A program made the position numbers and the translations under genes. Shown here one piece after another: positions 54,298 to 64,000 of a stretch of DNA of 64,000 nucleotides. The notes under the pieces were generated by a model that saw only the letters and a list, made by a program, of their open reading frames with translations, was not told where the DNA came from and did not search any database. The stretch's first letter is position 1. The number at the start of each line of letters is the position of its first letter. This DNA comes from Niallia circulans (GTDB lineage Bacteria; Bacillota; Bacilli; Bacillales; Cytobacillaceae), in the NCBI RefSeq assembly GCF_007273535.1, contig NZ_RIBP01000004.1:1588001-1652000 (forward strand), in the 5' to 3' direction.

Positions 54298-55803
54298 ATG
54301 AATAAAGACTCAAATACTTTACAACCAATGGGTAAACTTATTACATTTAATCCTACAGGCGAATATTATTTTTCCAAAGGCATTAAGGCATATCATCAAA
54401 GAGATTATAATAAATCATTGAAATATTTGCAAAGAGCAATGCAACTGGATCCCGGGGAACCGACGATACTTTGTCAACTTGCAATTGTCTATGCAGATAT
54501 TGGAGAATATCAAAAATCCAATGAACTGCTTCATCTCATTATTGAAGAGCTAGATGAAGAAATGGTGGAATGTTATTATTTCCTTGCAAATAATTATGCG
54601 CATTTAGGATTTTTCAAAGATGCTTATTATCATGCTAAATTATATTTAAAGCTGGAACCAGAAGGCGAATTTCGGGAGGATACCGAGGACTTGCTTGAAG
54701 TGCTCACATTAGAGTCTGATGACCTGGAAGAAGAGGAGCCTTATGAAGAGGAAGATCTGATTAACAGGCAAGAGCATGCTAGAGAGCTTCTTGAATCAGG
54801 TAATTTCAACAAAGCTGTTGAAATGCTAAAGAAAGTTATTTCTGACTATCCTGAGTACTGGTCTGCCTACAATAATTTGGCCTTGGCTTACTTCTATCTT
54901 GGGGAAGTGAAAAAGGCGAACAGCATTCTTGAGGAAGTGCTGGAGAAAAACGCTGGCAATCTTCATGCTCTTTGTAACAAGCTTGTTTTTGCTTATTATG
55001 AAGGAAGTATCGAAAGTATAACCGAGCAGACAGAAATTCTCAAAAAAATAAAGCCAATTTCTGTTGATCACCAATTTAAGCTTGGAACTACTTTTGCTCT
55101 TGTTGGAGAATATGAATCTGCTTATTTTCTTTTGCGAAAGCTACAAAAACAAGGATATACAGAGGATGCGACCTTCTATTATTGGCTATCTGCCTCTGCC
55201 TATTTTGTTGGCAGAACAAAGTTTGCCAAGACTGTTTGGAAGAAAGTGCTTGAGCTGAATCCAGATAAAGAAGGGCATGAACCATGGAAGGAAAAGGAAG
55301 ATAAGGTCAATGGGTTTGAAGATCATATACCTTCCATCTTAAAGAGGTATACTAGCAACCATCAAGAGGAACGATTGTTTGCAGTATTTCTGACTGCTAT
55401 TTCCAAAAACAAGGAAGCAATTTTGTCATCTTCACAAGTCAATGACACTCACAGTTTCACTTCATTGGAGAATCAATATCTCTCTTTTGTGAAGTCTGGA
55501 GCAAACATTAGCGATTCAATGCTGTTAACGGCACATAGTACTGCTGAAATTATCTACAGTAAACATAATCCAATCGGAACGGTTGAGGCAGGACTTTACT
55601 TAATGTGGTTTTCTGTTTTTATTCAGCTTCATAAAGCAGGAGTAAAAATGGGCAACAGCAGTGGATTGGCTGCGGCAATGGATTATGTGTGGAGCAAATA
55701 CAGAAACGAAAAGACTTCTCAAAAGGAAACGGCAAGTTTATACGGTCTTTCTACAGCAACACTGCAGAAGTACATTAAAATCATCAAGGAATATAATGAG
55801 TGA
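54298..55803 (+). CDS. yvcD: TPR-repeat protein YvcD
   Basis: This 501-aa soluble protein has several tetratricopeptide repeats (about residues 20-130 and 170-340). Between them is an acidic linker ESDDLEEEEPYEEEDL. A short C-terminal helix-turn-helix-like segment reads SQKETASLYGLSTATLQKYI. Position next to the his operon and trxB matches yvcD of B. subtilis, whose role is unknown. The start is ATG 54298 with TTGGAGG; an upstream TTG at 54259 lacks a site. Confidence 0.87.
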   Translation: MNKDSNTLQPMGKLITFNPTGEYYFSKGIKAYHQRDYNKSLKYLQRAMQLDPGEPTILCQLAIVYADIGEYQKSNELLHLIIEELDEEMVECYYFLANNYAHLGFFKDAYYHAKLYLKLEPEGEFREDTEDLLEVLTLESDDLEEEEPYEEEDLINRQEHARELLESGNFNKAVEMLKKVISDYPEYWSAYNNLALAYFYLGEVKKANSILEEVLEKNAGNLHALCNKLVFAYYEGSIESITEQTEILKKIKPISVDHQFKLGTTFALVGEYESAYFLLRKLQKQGYTEDATFYYWLSASAYFVGRTKFAKTVWKKVLELNPDKEGHEPWKEKEDKVNGFEDHIPSILKRYTSNHQEERLFAVFLTAISKNKEAILSSSQVNDTHSFTSLENQYLSFVKSGANISDSMLLTAHSTAEIIYSKHNPIGTVEAGLYLMWFSVFIQLHKAGVKMGNSSGLAAAMDYVWSKYRNEKTSQKETASLYGLSTATLQKYIKIIKEYNE

Positions 55804-55812
55804 TGAAATAGG

Positions 55813-55848
55813 CTCCACCATTGATTGAGCAATGGTGGAAGTTTTTCT
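55813..55848 (+). terminator. Terminator after yvcD
   Basis: TCCACCATTG and CAATGGTGGA form the stem, followed by GTTTTTC and more T. Confidence 0.85.
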
Positions 55849-55882
55849 TTTATGAGCAAATATTTGGACTAAAGCAGTGGGG

Positions 55883-55902
55883 TCTAATAGGATAGTATTA
55901 GA
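55883..55902. promoter_or_regulatory. Inverted repeat TCTAATA-N6-TATTAGA upstream of trxB
   Basis: Perfect 7-bp arms lie about 100 bases before trxB. It could be an operator. No regulator is suggested by context. Confidence 0.3.
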
Positions 55903-55969
55903 TGGTAATACTACTTATAGTTAATAAGTGAATCGAACGCAGCGGTTTTGTTACTCGAGCGTTTTATAA

Positions 55970-56953
<984 letters not shown>

Positions 56954-57065
56954 TGAAAAAGCTTCCAAAGTGTTACTCGCTTTTAATTCTCCTGTAACAG
57001 TAGTGAAATATATTTCGGGTAACATAATAATAGAAATTGACCCCCTTTTAAGATATATATTTTGG

Positions 57066-57096
57066 TGCATAGGCGAATTGCCTATGCTTTTTTTTT
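57066..57096 (+). terminator. Terminator after trxB
   Basis: GCATAGGC and GCCTATGC enclose GAATT and end in nine T. Confidence 0.9.
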
Positions 57097-57165
57097 GAAG
57101 AAAAATAAAAAATCCTGTAAGTTTTTCGTGAGAAATTTGTTGAATTTATTTGGAAAGGCATTTTA

Positions 57166-57194
57166 TTGTGGGTGTTTCACAATAATAGTATAAT
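57166..57194 (+). promoter_or_regulatory. Promoter of the yvcI-rapZ-yvcK-whiA-crh operon
   Basis: TTGTGG (57166-57171), 17 bases and a consensus TATAAT (57189-57194). The sequence TTGTG-N7-CACAA spans the -35 and spacer as an inverted repeat. Confidence 0.65.
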
Positions 57195-57256
57195 ATAAGG
57201 ACTAAGCAATTGTTTCATTCTACATAGATTTAGACAAGAATGTTTGAGGTGATAAA

Positions 57257-57715
57257 GTGCAGCGTGTTACGAATTGCCTGTTGCTGAAGGATAATAAGGT
57301 GCTCCTGCTGCAAAAGCCAAGAAGAGGCTGGTGGGTGGCTCCAGGAGGAAAAATGGAGCCAGGAGAGTCTGTGAGAGACTCCTGCATAAGAGAATTCAGA
57401 GAAGAAACAGGTATATACTTGAGGAATCCAAATATTAAAGGAATTTTTACGTTCATCATTAAGGATGGCGACAAGATAACTTCAGAATGGATGATGTTTA
57501 CCTTCTTCTCCACAAATGCGGATGGCGTCAATGTGGATGAATCGGAAGAGGGGAAAATTGTCTGGCATGACATTGATAATGTCAAAAATTTGCCTATGGC
57601 AGAAGGCGATTATCACATCTTGGACTATATGATGCACGGTAATGGCATCATATATGGGACTTTCACATATACGCCTGATTTTGAACTAATTAGCTACCGA
57701 TTAGATCCGAGCTAA
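57257..57715 (+). CDS. yvcI: Nudix hydrolase YvcI
   Basis: This 152-aa Nudix hydrolase has the Nudix box GGKMEPGESVRDSCIREFREETGI, in which the catalytic Glu cluster is intact; positions are about 31-54. The substrate is probably a nucleoside diphosphate derivative. It begins at GTG after GAGGT and is first in the conserved yvcI-rapZ-yvcK-whiA-crh operon. Confidence 0.9.
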   Translation: MQRVTNCLLLKDNKVLLLQKPRRGWWVAPGGKMEPGESVRDSCIREFREETGIYLRNPNIKGIFTFIIKDGDKITSEWMMFTFFSTNADGVNVDESEEGKIVWHDIDNVKNLPMAEGDYHILDYMMHGNGIIYGTFTYTPDFELISYRLDPS

Positions 57716-57736
57716 AAAATTTAAGGGGGAATGAGC

Positions 57737-58627
57737 ATGGGTGCAAGTATGGTGAACGAACCGCAAGTTGTCATTATTACAGGAATGTCTGGTGCAGGCA
57801 AAACAGTTGCCATTCAAAGCTTTGAAGACTTAGGGTTTTTCTGTGTAGACAACTTGCCGCCAACTCTTTTGCCGAAATTTCTTGAACTAATGAAGGAATC
57901 GGAGAATAAGATGAATAAGGTTGCACTCGTGATGGATTTACGAGGCAGAGAGTTTTTTGAAAATCTATTCAGTGCATTGGATGATTTGGCCAATTCATGG
58001 GTAGTACCAAAAGTGCTTTTTCTGGATGCAGATGACAGTACTTTGGTCAGAAGATATAAAGAAACAAGAAGATCACATCCTCTTGCACCATCAGGTCTTC
58101 CCCTTGAAGGCATTAAAATGGAGCGTGAACTGCTTGAGGAGCTTAAAGGCAGGGCGCAAATCATCTATAATACGTCCAAGAGCTCGCCAAGAGACTTGCG
58201 TGAAAAGATATTAACGGAGTTTTCAGCTAACAAAGAGACGATTTTTACGGTGAATGTCATGAGTTTTGGCTTTAAGCACGGCATTCCCATTGATGCGGAT
58301 TTAGTATTTGACGTTCGTTTCTTACCAAACCCTCATTACGTTGAGCATATGAGACCGAAGACAGGGTTGGATGCTGATGTGTCCAGCTATGTATTAAAGT
58401 GGACAGAGACTGGCCAATTTCTTGAAAAAGTGATTGACCTCCTTACCTTTATGCTTCCGCAGTATAAAAGAGAAGGAAAGTCGCAGCTTGTGGTGGCAAT
58501 TGGCTGTACAGGTGGCCAGCATCGTTCTGTTGCCTTGTCGGAATATATTGGTCATCATTTCGAAGGTGACTATCATGTCGAAATAACTCATCGTGACATG
58601 GAGAGGAGAAAGGACCAACAAACATGA
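57737..58627 (+). CDS. rapZ: RNase adapter/nucleotide-binding protein RapZ (YvcJ)
   Basis: This 296-aa protein has a P-loop GMSGAGKT near the N-terminus and the C-terminal domain with [17 protein letters not shown]. In E. coli the homologue binds glucosamine 6-phosphate and guides RNase E. B. subtilis YvcJ is a GTP/ATP hydrolase that affects competence. I prefer ATG 57737 (seven bases after AAGGGGG) over ATG 57731. It overlaps yvcK by four bases. Confidence 0.94.
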   Translation: MGASMVNEPQVVIITGMSGAGKTVAIQSFEDLGFFCVDNLPPTLLPKFLELMKESENKMNKVALVMDLRGREFFENLFSALDDLANSWVVPKVLFLDADDSTLVRRYKETRRSHPLAPSGLPLEGIKMERELLEELKGRAQIIYNTSKSSPRDLREKILTEFSANKETIFTVNVMSFGFKHGIPIDADLVFDVRFLPNPHYVEHMRPKTGLDADVSSYVLKWTETGQFLEKVIDLLTFMLPQYKREGKSQLVVAIGCTGGQHRSVALSEYIGHHFEGDYHVEITHRDMERRKDQQT

Positions 58628-59601
58628 ATGAAGTGGAGCATCCGAGAATTGTAATCATTGGCGGAGGAACGGGTCTGTCTGTTTTAGTTAGAGGATTAAA
58701 AAAATATCCTCTCGACATTACAGCGATTGTAACTGTTGCAGATGATGGCGGTAGTTCGGGCCGGCTGCGGAATGATCTAGATATTCCTGCACCTGGTGAT
58801 ATTAGGAATGTGCTGGCAGCATTATCTGATGTTGAGCCGTTAGTGGAAGAAATGTTTCAGCATCGCTTTTCAAATAGCAAGGATCTCAATGGACATTCCT
58901 TAGGGAATTTAATTATAGCTGCAATGACATCGATAACAGGGAATTTCCCTTATGCTATTCAGGAAATGAGCAAGGTGCTCAATGTCCGCGGCAAGGTATT
59001 GCCTGCAACAAGCCATAGTGTTGTTCTTAATGCAATTATGGAGGATGGTTCTATCGTTACAGGAGAATCGCGTATTCCCGAAAGCGGCAAGAAAATCAAA
59101 GAAGTATTCTTAACACCAGAGGATGCTACGCCGCTGCCAGAAGCCATCCAGGCAATCCGTCATGCAAACTTAATCGTAATTGGACCAGGAAGTCTGTATA
59201 CAAGTATACTTCCAAATCTTGTTGTACCAGAAATAAGCAGGGAAATCATCTCTGCTGCTGCTAAAAAGGTTTATATCTGTAATATTATGACGCAGGCCGG
59301 TGAAACGCTTGATTTTTCTGCGAGCGATCATGTTAAGGCAATTTACGAACATATGCCTGAGCCTTTTTTGAATACTATATTGGTAAATAAAGAAAATATC
59401 CCCGGAAACGTTCTGGAACGGTATAATGAAGAGAAAGCAAAACCTGTCTTTTTTGACACAGAGAAATTAGAAAAGCTTGGACTAGAAGTCATACTTGGGG
59501 ATATTATCAGTCTGGAAGAAAAGGTCATCCGCCACAATACGTTGGAAGTGGCTAAAATCCTCTATTCTATGCTTGACTCGAAAGTGCAAGCAGAGCTTTA
59601 A
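58624..59601 (+). CDS. yvcK: Gluconeogenesis/cell-wall factor YvcK (GlmR)
   Basis: This 325-aa CofD-like Rossmann protein binds UDP-GlcNAc. It stimulates amino-sugar synthesis and is needed on gluconeogenic carbon. Characteristic parts are [31 protein letters not shown] and [11 protein letters not shown] at the start, and [14 protein letters not shown]. It overlaps rapZ by ATGA and precedes whiA by 40 bases. Confidence 0.95.
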   Translation: MNEVEHPRIVIIGGGTGLSVLVRGLKKYPLDITAIVTVADDGGSSGRLRNDLDIPAPGDIRNVLAALSDVEPLVEEMFQHRFSNSKDLNGHSLGNLIIAAMTSITGNFPYAIQEMSKVLNVRGKVLPATSHSVVLNAIMEDGSIVTGESRIPESGKKIKEVFLTPEDATPLPEAIQAIRHANLIVIGPGSLYTSILPNLVVPEISREIISAAAKKVYICNIMTQAGETLDFSASDHVKAIYEHMPEPFLNTILVNKENIPGNVLERYNEEKAKPVFFDTEKLEKLGLEVILGDIISLEEKVIRHNTLEVAKILYSMLDSKVQAEL

Positions 59602-59641
59602 CAGGGAAACAGGGGTTGCGTTTTGAAATGGGGGTGAAGGT

Positions 59642-60583
59642 ATGTCTTTCGCTTCAGAGACGAAAAAAGAACTGACGACTATTGAAGTTAAAGATTGCTG
59701 CGGCAAGGCAGAACTGTCTGCCCTTATTCAGATGAATGGTACTTTATCCTTTTCTAATCAGAAGCTGGTAGTGGACATTCAGACGGAAAATGCTGCAATT
59801 GCAAGAAGAATATATACACTCATTAAGAAGTATTATGACATACCTGTCGAGCTTTTAGTGAGAAAGAAGATGCGCCTCAAGAAAAACAATGTTTATATTG
59901 TAAGGCTGTCGGCAAAGGCGAAGGAGATTCTCGAAGATTTGAGTATTTTGACGGAGGGCTTTATGTTTACGCATGAAATAGCGGAAGACCTTGTCAAAAA
60001 GAAATGCTGCAAACGTTCCTATTTAAGAGGGGCGTTTCTTGCAGGCGGATCTGTCAATAACCCAGAAACATCCTCCTATCACTTGGAAATAACGTCGCTT
60101 TACAAAGAGCATATTGTTGCATTGAGCAATCTGATGAATGCGTTCGATTTGAACAGCAAAGTGTTAGAAAGAAAAAAAGGATTCATCACGTACTTGAAGG
60201 AAGCTGAGAAAATAACAGAATTCCTCAATATTATTGGGGCTCACGGTGCATTACTTCGATTTGAAGATATTCGCATTGTCAGAGATATGAGAAATTCAGT
60301 TAACAGACTTGTGAATTGTGAAACAGCAAACTTAAACAAAACAATTGGTGCTGCGCTGCGGCAAGTCGAAAATATTCGTTTCATTGATAGAACAGTAGGC
60401 CTGCAGGTGCTCCCAGATAAGCTCAGGGAAATTGCGGAGTTACGAGTTGCTTATCAGGATGTTACCTTGAAGGAGCTTGGGGAAATGGTTTCCTCCGGCA
60501 ATATAAGTAAATCTGGAATCAATCACAGACTGCGAAAAATAGATGAAATTGCTGATGCGCTTCGCAGAGGAGAACAAGTATAA
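59642..60583 (+). CDS. whiA: DNA-binding protein WhiA
   Basis: This 313-aa protein combines an N-terminal LAGLIDADG-like fold (about 1-210, with [15 protein letters not shown]) and a C-terminal helix-turn-helix (about 235-310, ending in [15 protein letters not shown]). It acts in cell division and chromosome segregation in Bacillus and in sporulation in Streptomyces. It keeps the conserved position between yvcK and crh. Confidence 0.95.
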   Translation: MSFASETKKELTTIEVKDCCGKAELSALIQMNGTLSFSNQKLVVDIQTENAAIARRIYTLIKKYYDIPVELLVRKKMRLKKNNVYIVRLSAKAKEILEDLSILTEGFMFTHEIAEDLVKKKCCKRSYLRGAFLAGGSVNNPETSSYHLEITSLYKEHIVALSNLMNAFDLNSKVLERKKGFITYLKEAEKITEFLNIIGAHGALLRFEDIRIVRDMRNSVNRLVNCETANLNKTIGAALRQVENIRFIDRTVGLQVLPDKLREIAELRVAYQDVTLKELGEMVSSGNISKSGINHRLRKIDEIADALRRGEQV

Positions 60584-60594
60584 TAAACTATAGA

Positions 60595-60650
60595 AGGATA
60601 ATATATCTTATCGGTTAAGACTATATTATCCTCCTTATATATTAGGAGGA
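60595..60650 (+). promoter_or_regulatory. Two overlapping hairpins controlling access to the crh ribosome-binding site
   Basis: Hairpin 1 pairs AGGATAATATATCTTA (60595-60610) with TAAGA-C-TATATTATCCT (60616-60632): 16 bp, one bulge, loop TCGGT. Hairpin 2 pairs TCCTCCT (60629-60635) with AGGAGGA (60644-60650), the ribosome-binding site. They share 60629-60632 and exclude each other. Switching is inferred. Confidence 0.6.
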
Positions 60651-60659
60651 GGTAATAAG

Positions 60660-60905
60660 ATGGTAGAAAGGGATATTAAAGTAACACTGAAATCAGGATT
60701 ACAGGCAAGACCGGCGGCGATATTTGTTCAAGAAGCAACAAATTATGTATCTGAAGTGTTTATTGAGAAGGAAGGGCGCAGAGTAAACGCAAAAAGCATC
60801 ATGGGAATTATGGGCTTGGCGATTCACTCAGGGGCAGAAATCAAGCTGATTATTGATGGAAGCGATGAATTGGAAGCGCTTAAAACATTGGAGGAATTAT
60901 TATAA
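60660..60905 (+). CDS. crh: HPr-like catabolite-repression protein Crh
   Basis: This 81-aa HPr paralogue has Gln15 in SGLQARPAA where HPr has the PTS histidine, so it cannot carry PTS phosphate. Ser46 in NAKSIMGIMGL is kept for HprK phosphorylation, after which Crh binds CcpA. These features identify Crh rather than PtsH. The ribosome-binding site AGGAGGAGGT lies in a possible hairpin switch. It ends the yvcI operon. Confidence 0.95.
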   Translation: MVERDIKVTLKSGLQARPAAIFVQEATNYVSEVFIEKEGRRVNAKSIMGIMGLAIHSGAEIKLIIDGSDELEALKTLEELL

Positions 60906-60906
60906 A

Positions 60907-60940
60907 AACACCTCGCGTTTTCGGCGAGGTGTTTTTTTAT
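60907..60940. terminator. Bidirectional terminator between crh and clpP
   Basis: AACACCTCGC and GCGAGGTGTT form the stem, with a T run on the plus side. The convergent clpP gene ends here. Confidence 0.88.
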
Positions 60941-61545
60941 TACTTATCTTTTTTGTCTGTCAATTCATTGCGAGTGATAATATTGTCGATTAGACCATAT
61001 TCCTTCGCTCTTTCAGCTGTCATGAAGTTATCACGCTCTGTGTCTTTTGCGATAATGTCGATTGGTTGGCCAGTGCGCTCTGCAAGGATACCATTCAGCT
61101 TATCACGCAAGAACAAGATGCGTTTTGCAGCAATTTCAATTTCTGTCGCTTGACCTTGTGCGCCACCAAGCGGCTGATGAATCATTACTTCAGCATTTGG
61201 AAGGGCATAACGTTTGCCTTTTTCACCTGCTGCAAGTAAGAAAGCTCCCATAGAAGCCGCCATACCGATGCAGATTGTTTGTACATTTGGCTTAATGAAC
61301 TGCATAGTATCATAAATAGCCATACCTGCTGTAATGCTTCCGCCAGGGCTGTTAATGTATAAGGAAACGTCCTTTTCAGGGTTTTCAGCATCAAGGAACA
61401 ATAGCTGTGAAACAATGGAGTTAGCAACATTATCGTCAATTGCGCTGCCAAGCATAATGATGCGATCCTTCAATAGACGGGAGTAAATGTCATAAGCACG
61501 TTCCCCTCTGTTTGTCTGTTCAATAACTGTAGGGATTAAATTCAT
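60940..61545 (-). CDS. clpP: ATP-dependent Clp protease proteolytic subunit
   Basis: This 201-aa serine protease forms the double-heptamer barrel used by ClpX, ClpC and ClpE. The catalytic triad is Ser98 in GMAASMGAF, His123 in MIHQPLGG and Asp172 in DTERDNF. The start is ATG 61545 with AAAGGAGG; an in-frame extension to 61650 runs into the promoter. A CtsR operator overlaps the promoter. It is convergent with crh. Confidence 0.97.
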   Translation of the reverse strand: MNLIPTVIEQTNRGERAYDIYSRLLKDRIIMLGSAIDDNVANSIVSQLLFLDAENPEKDVSLYINSPGGSITAGMAIYDTMQFIKPNVQTICIGMAASMGAFLLAAGEKGKRYALPNAEVMIHQPLGGAQGQATEIEIAAKRILFLRDKLNGILAERTGQPIDIIAKDTERDNFMTAERAKEYGLIDNIITRNELTDKKDK

Positions 61546-61631
61546 TGAAAAATCCTCCTTTAAAATAAAGTTTGCTTTATAAGTATGTGTTTCTTCAGTA
61601 GTGAGTGAACTCATTACTGTATGTAATCCTA

Positions 61632-61660
61632 ATGATACACGGATGGTCAATTAAGGTCAA
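61632..61660 (-). promoter_or_regulatory. Promoter of clpP
   Basis: On the minus strand TTGACC, 17 bases and TATCAT make a sigma-A-type promoter about 90 bases upstream of clpP. Confidence 0.7.
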
Positions 61661-61661
61661 A
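61645..61661 (+). promoter_or_regulatory. CtsR heat-shock operator
   Basis: GGTCAAT-TAA-GGTCAAA is a tandem heptad with three-base spacing, nearly identical to the CtsR consensus. It covers the -35 box of clpP. Confidence 0.85.
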
Positions 61662-61800
61662 CGTTTACGTTCAGATAAAGAAAAATATCCTTCGACAATG
61701 TCTATATCCTAAGTATCGTCAACATTTTCACACCTGTTTATCCAATATGTTTTTATCCTTACCATGATACCCACTGGTACTTTTTTTAAACAATTATTCC

Positions 61801-61829
61801 TTGCATTACCATCCAACATATCATATAAT
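61801..61829 (+). promoter_or_regulatory. Promoter of the tRNA-Arg gene
   Basis: TTGCAT (61801-61806), 17 bases and a consensus TATAAT (61824-61829) lie 20 bases ahead of the tRNA. Confidence 0.65.
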
Positions 61830-61849
61830 CAAAACGTTCTTTAAAATTT

Positions 61850-61921
61850 GCCCTCGTGGTGTAATGGATAGCACGCAAGATTCCGGTTCTTGAAATAGGG
61901 GTTCGATTCCCTTCGAGGGCG
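61850..61921 (+). tRNA. tRNA-Arg (anticodon CCG)
   Basis: The acceptor arms GCCCTCG (61850-61856) and CGAGGGC (61914-61920) pair perfectly. The anticodon stem CAAGA/TCTTG encloses the loop TTCCGGT with anticodon CCG, which reads CGG (Arg). The T loop TTCGATT is present. The 3' CCA is not encoded. The neighbourhood clpP/tRNA-Arg matches B. subtilis. Confidence 0.93.
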
Positions 61922-61925
61922 CTAT

Positions 61926-61965
61926 AAAAAAAGACGGTCGACAAGTTGTCGACCGTCTTTTTTGC
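61926..61965 (+). terminator. Terminator after tRNA-Arg
   Basis: GACGGTCGACA and TGTCGACCGTC form an 11-bp stem followed by six T. Confidence 0.9.
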
Positions 61966-62240
61966 TTTTAAAATGAGGTTATTTCGTTAGAGGCAAATGC
62001 TGCTTTAGTGTTTTTTTACTGGCTCACTAATCCTGTCGGAATCTTATCGACGGCATCATGAATCTATAACCTTCTTTAGTAAAGATTGAGTCTTTTCTAT
62101 CGACAAGCTAAAAAAGGATTATCGTCCATTTGCTGTTTCACTTTTTTATATAGTATGAAAGCAATGAAAACGTGATTAAATTCACATATGGCAGTTCTTC
62201 AATTTTTCGTCAAATTTCTTGAAAAATGGACGTTTATAAG
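61966..62240. other. Gene-free stretch between tRNA-Arg and cggR
   Basis: No ORF, repeat or promoter is supported here. A small inverted repeat ATTTTTC/GAAAAAT starts at 62202 and reaches 62227. Confidence 0.4.
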
Positions 62241-62269
62241 TTGAATTTGCTATGCGCTGGTGATAGAAT
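62241..62269 (+). promoter_or_regulatory. Promoter of cggR-gapA
   Basis: TTGAAT (62241-62246), 17 bases and TAGAAT (62264-62269). The CggR operator lies about 30 bases downstream of the expected start. Confidence 0.65.
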
Positions 62270-62305
62270 GAGTTTTGTAGCAGGAATGATTTTTTTTGGA
62301 GAATG

Positions 62306-62341
62306 TGGGACATAATATGTCTATGCGGGACTTCAAATGAC
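62306..62341. promoter_or_regulatory. CggR operator
   Basis: The tandem repeat TGGGAC-N6-TGTC-N4-CGGGAC-N6-TGAC follows the known CggR site (CGGGACN6TGTCN4CGGGACN6TGTC) with two mismatches. Confidence 0.88.
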
Positions 62342-62371
62342 CACCACTGTAAGTGAAGGGGCACCAAATCA

Positions 62372-63388
62372 ATGAATTCATTTATCGAGATTCAAAAAAG
62401 ATTATTGCCTGATTTACTCGTAATTATGCAAAAAAGATACTACATTCTTCATCACATTAGCAACATGCAGCCTGTTGGCAGAAGAAGCCTTGCAGGAAGC
62501 CTTGGAATGACGGAACGAGTGCTCAGGAGCGAAGTGGAGCTCCTAAAGGATCAGAAGCTTATACATATCAGTACTATTGGCATGACACTCACTCCGATTG
62601 GCGAAGAAACTTTGGAAAGTCTTTCTAGTGTAATGAGGGAAGTAGCGGGTATTAACCAAATGGAGAAAGAATTAGAAAAGAAGCTGCACATTAAAAGAGT
62701 CATAATTGTAGCTGGCGACAGTGATCATTCTCCATGGCTCAAAAAAGAACTGGGACTTGCAACAGCTCATTGTATGAAATCACTATTAAAAGGCAATAAT
62801 ATCATCGCGGTTAATGGTGGAACCACTATGGCTGCAGTGGCAGAAATGCTGACGCCTAATATAGTGGACGGCGAATGGCTGTTTGTACCTGCACGTGGCG
62901 GCATTGGTGAAGATGTTAAAAACCAGGCAAACACAATTTGTTCCATGATGGCGGATCGTACAGCGAGCAAACATCGTGTCCTGTATGCACCAGATGAGGT
63001 GAGTAGGGAAATGTACAAAAGCATCGTTAAGGATGCCCGCATCAATGAAGTTTTGCAGCTGATTAAGTCTGCTAGCCTGCTTATTCATGGAATTGGTGAT
63101 GCCATTACAATGGCAGAGCGCCGCAGTACAAGCGCAAGTGACCTAGAAAAAATCGTTCAGGCAGAAGCTGTCGGTGAAGCATTTGGCTATTACTTTAATG
63201 AAGATGGAGAGGTTGTCCATAAGGTTCAGACGATCGGCCTTAGACTTGAAAATCTTTCTACTGTTCCAAATGTAATCGCAGTTGCCGGAGGATCGTCAAA
63301 ATCAAAGGCTATTTCAGCCTACTTAAAAAAAGCACCACCATCTACTATTCTGATAACAGATGAAGGTGCGGCAAAAAACTTGATATAA
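62372..63388 (+). CDS. cggR: Central glycolytic genes regulator CggR
   Basis: This 338-aa SorC-family repressor has an N-terminal winged helix (about 1-90, with GRRSLAGSLGMTERVLRSEVELL). The C-terminal sugar-binding domain includes ITDEGAAKNLI at the end. It binds fructose 1,6-bisphosphate, which lifts repression of the glycolytic operon. The operator sits directly upstream, and gapA follows after 52 bases. The start is ATG 62372 after GTGAAGGGG. Confidence 0.95.
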   Translation: MNSFIEIQKRLLPDLLVIMQKRYYILHHISNMQPVGRRSLAGSLGMTERVLRSEVELLKDQKLIHISTIGMTLTPIGEETLESLSSVMREVAGINQMEKELEKKLHIKRVIIVAGDSDHSPWLKKELGLATAHCMKSLLKGNNIIAVNGGTTMAAVAEMLTPNIVDGEWLFVPARGGIGEDVKNQANTICSMMADRTASKHRVLYAPDEVSREMYKSIVKDARINEVLQLIKSASLLIHGIGDAITMAERRSTSASDLEKIVQAEAVGEAFGYYFNEDGEVVHKVQTIGLRLENLSTVPNVIAVAGGSSKSKAISAYLKKAPPSTILITDEGAAKNLI

Positions 63389-63410
63389 CGGGTATTCCCT
63401 TTATATATAA

Positions 63411-64000
<590 letters not shown>

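Noticed and set aside
61546..61650. Longer N-terminus for ClpP
   Set aside because: It would place the start inside the promoter and CtsR operator. ATG 61545 has AAAGGAGG and gives the family length.

Overview
The window looks like chromosomal DNA of a low-GC Gram-positive spore-former of the family Bacillaceae. The evidence is a set of genes and gene orders known from Bacillus subtilis: csbA next to uvrB-uvrA, hprK-lgt-ppaX-yvoF, hisZGDBHAFI, yvcD-trxB, yvcI-rapZ-yvcK-whiA-crh, clpP beside a tRNA-Arg, cggR-gapA, and ctpB and minJ as division and sporulation genes. Genus is not settled by sequence alone; a Niallia- or Cytobacillus-like bacillus is my inference. Almost the whole window is ordinary, intact coding sequence. 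There is no CRISPR array, rRNA, complete prophage or transposase gene.

Layout. Positions 180-9528 carry ctpB and minJ, which lie close together in B. subtilis. Here about 6.7 kb of metabolic genes sits between them: an HxlR-type regulator divergent from an MFS exporter and an aldo/keto reductase, then ribose-5-phosphate isomerase B, a protein that aligns with 6-phosphofructokinase but has lost its catalytic residues, and transketolase. Positions 9827-13004 hold a lone phage-type holin, a roughly 360-bp MITE-like repeat, a FrnE-type DsbA protein, and a MarR regulator with a YhgE/Pip-like membrane protein. Positions 13046-19447 hold a membrane GGDEF-EAL protein, a ZIP metal transporter, rpiA and an NAD(P)-dependent malic enzyme. 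Positions 19494-25289 form a purine-degradation block: a urate/xanthine-type permease, PucR, allantoate amidohydrolase and PucG. Next come a proline T-box with an archaeal/eukaryote-type prolyl-tRNA synthetase, a small lipoprotein, a TetR-MMPL exporter pair, a Rex-type operator with adhE, an HD-GYP protein, an RsbR paralogue, csbA and the uvrBA excision-repair pair. From 42490 to the end the order is conserved Bacillus core: yvlBCD, hprK-lgt-ppaX-yvoF, the histidine operon, yvcD, trxB, yvcI-rapZ-yvcK-whiA-crh, clpP, tRNA-Arg, cggR and the start of gapA.

How the genes work together. HprK, Crh, CggR, GapA, PpaX and YvcK form a carbon-control and glycolysis module. RpiA, RpiB, transketolase and the PFK-like protein belong to pentose-phosphate metabolism. 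Several local regulators have recognisable operators: the TetR sites, the MarR repeats, Rex at adhE, LexA/DinR at uvrB, CtsR at clpP, CggR at cggR, and an ECF-sigma-type promoter at yvlB.

The most interesting items are the PFK-derived pseudoenzyme at 5251-6117, two overlapping alternative hairpins at the crh ribosome-binding site, the MITE-like element at 10071-10429 and the holin with a possibly sequestered ribosome-binding site. All functional statements come from reading the sequence; no database search was run.
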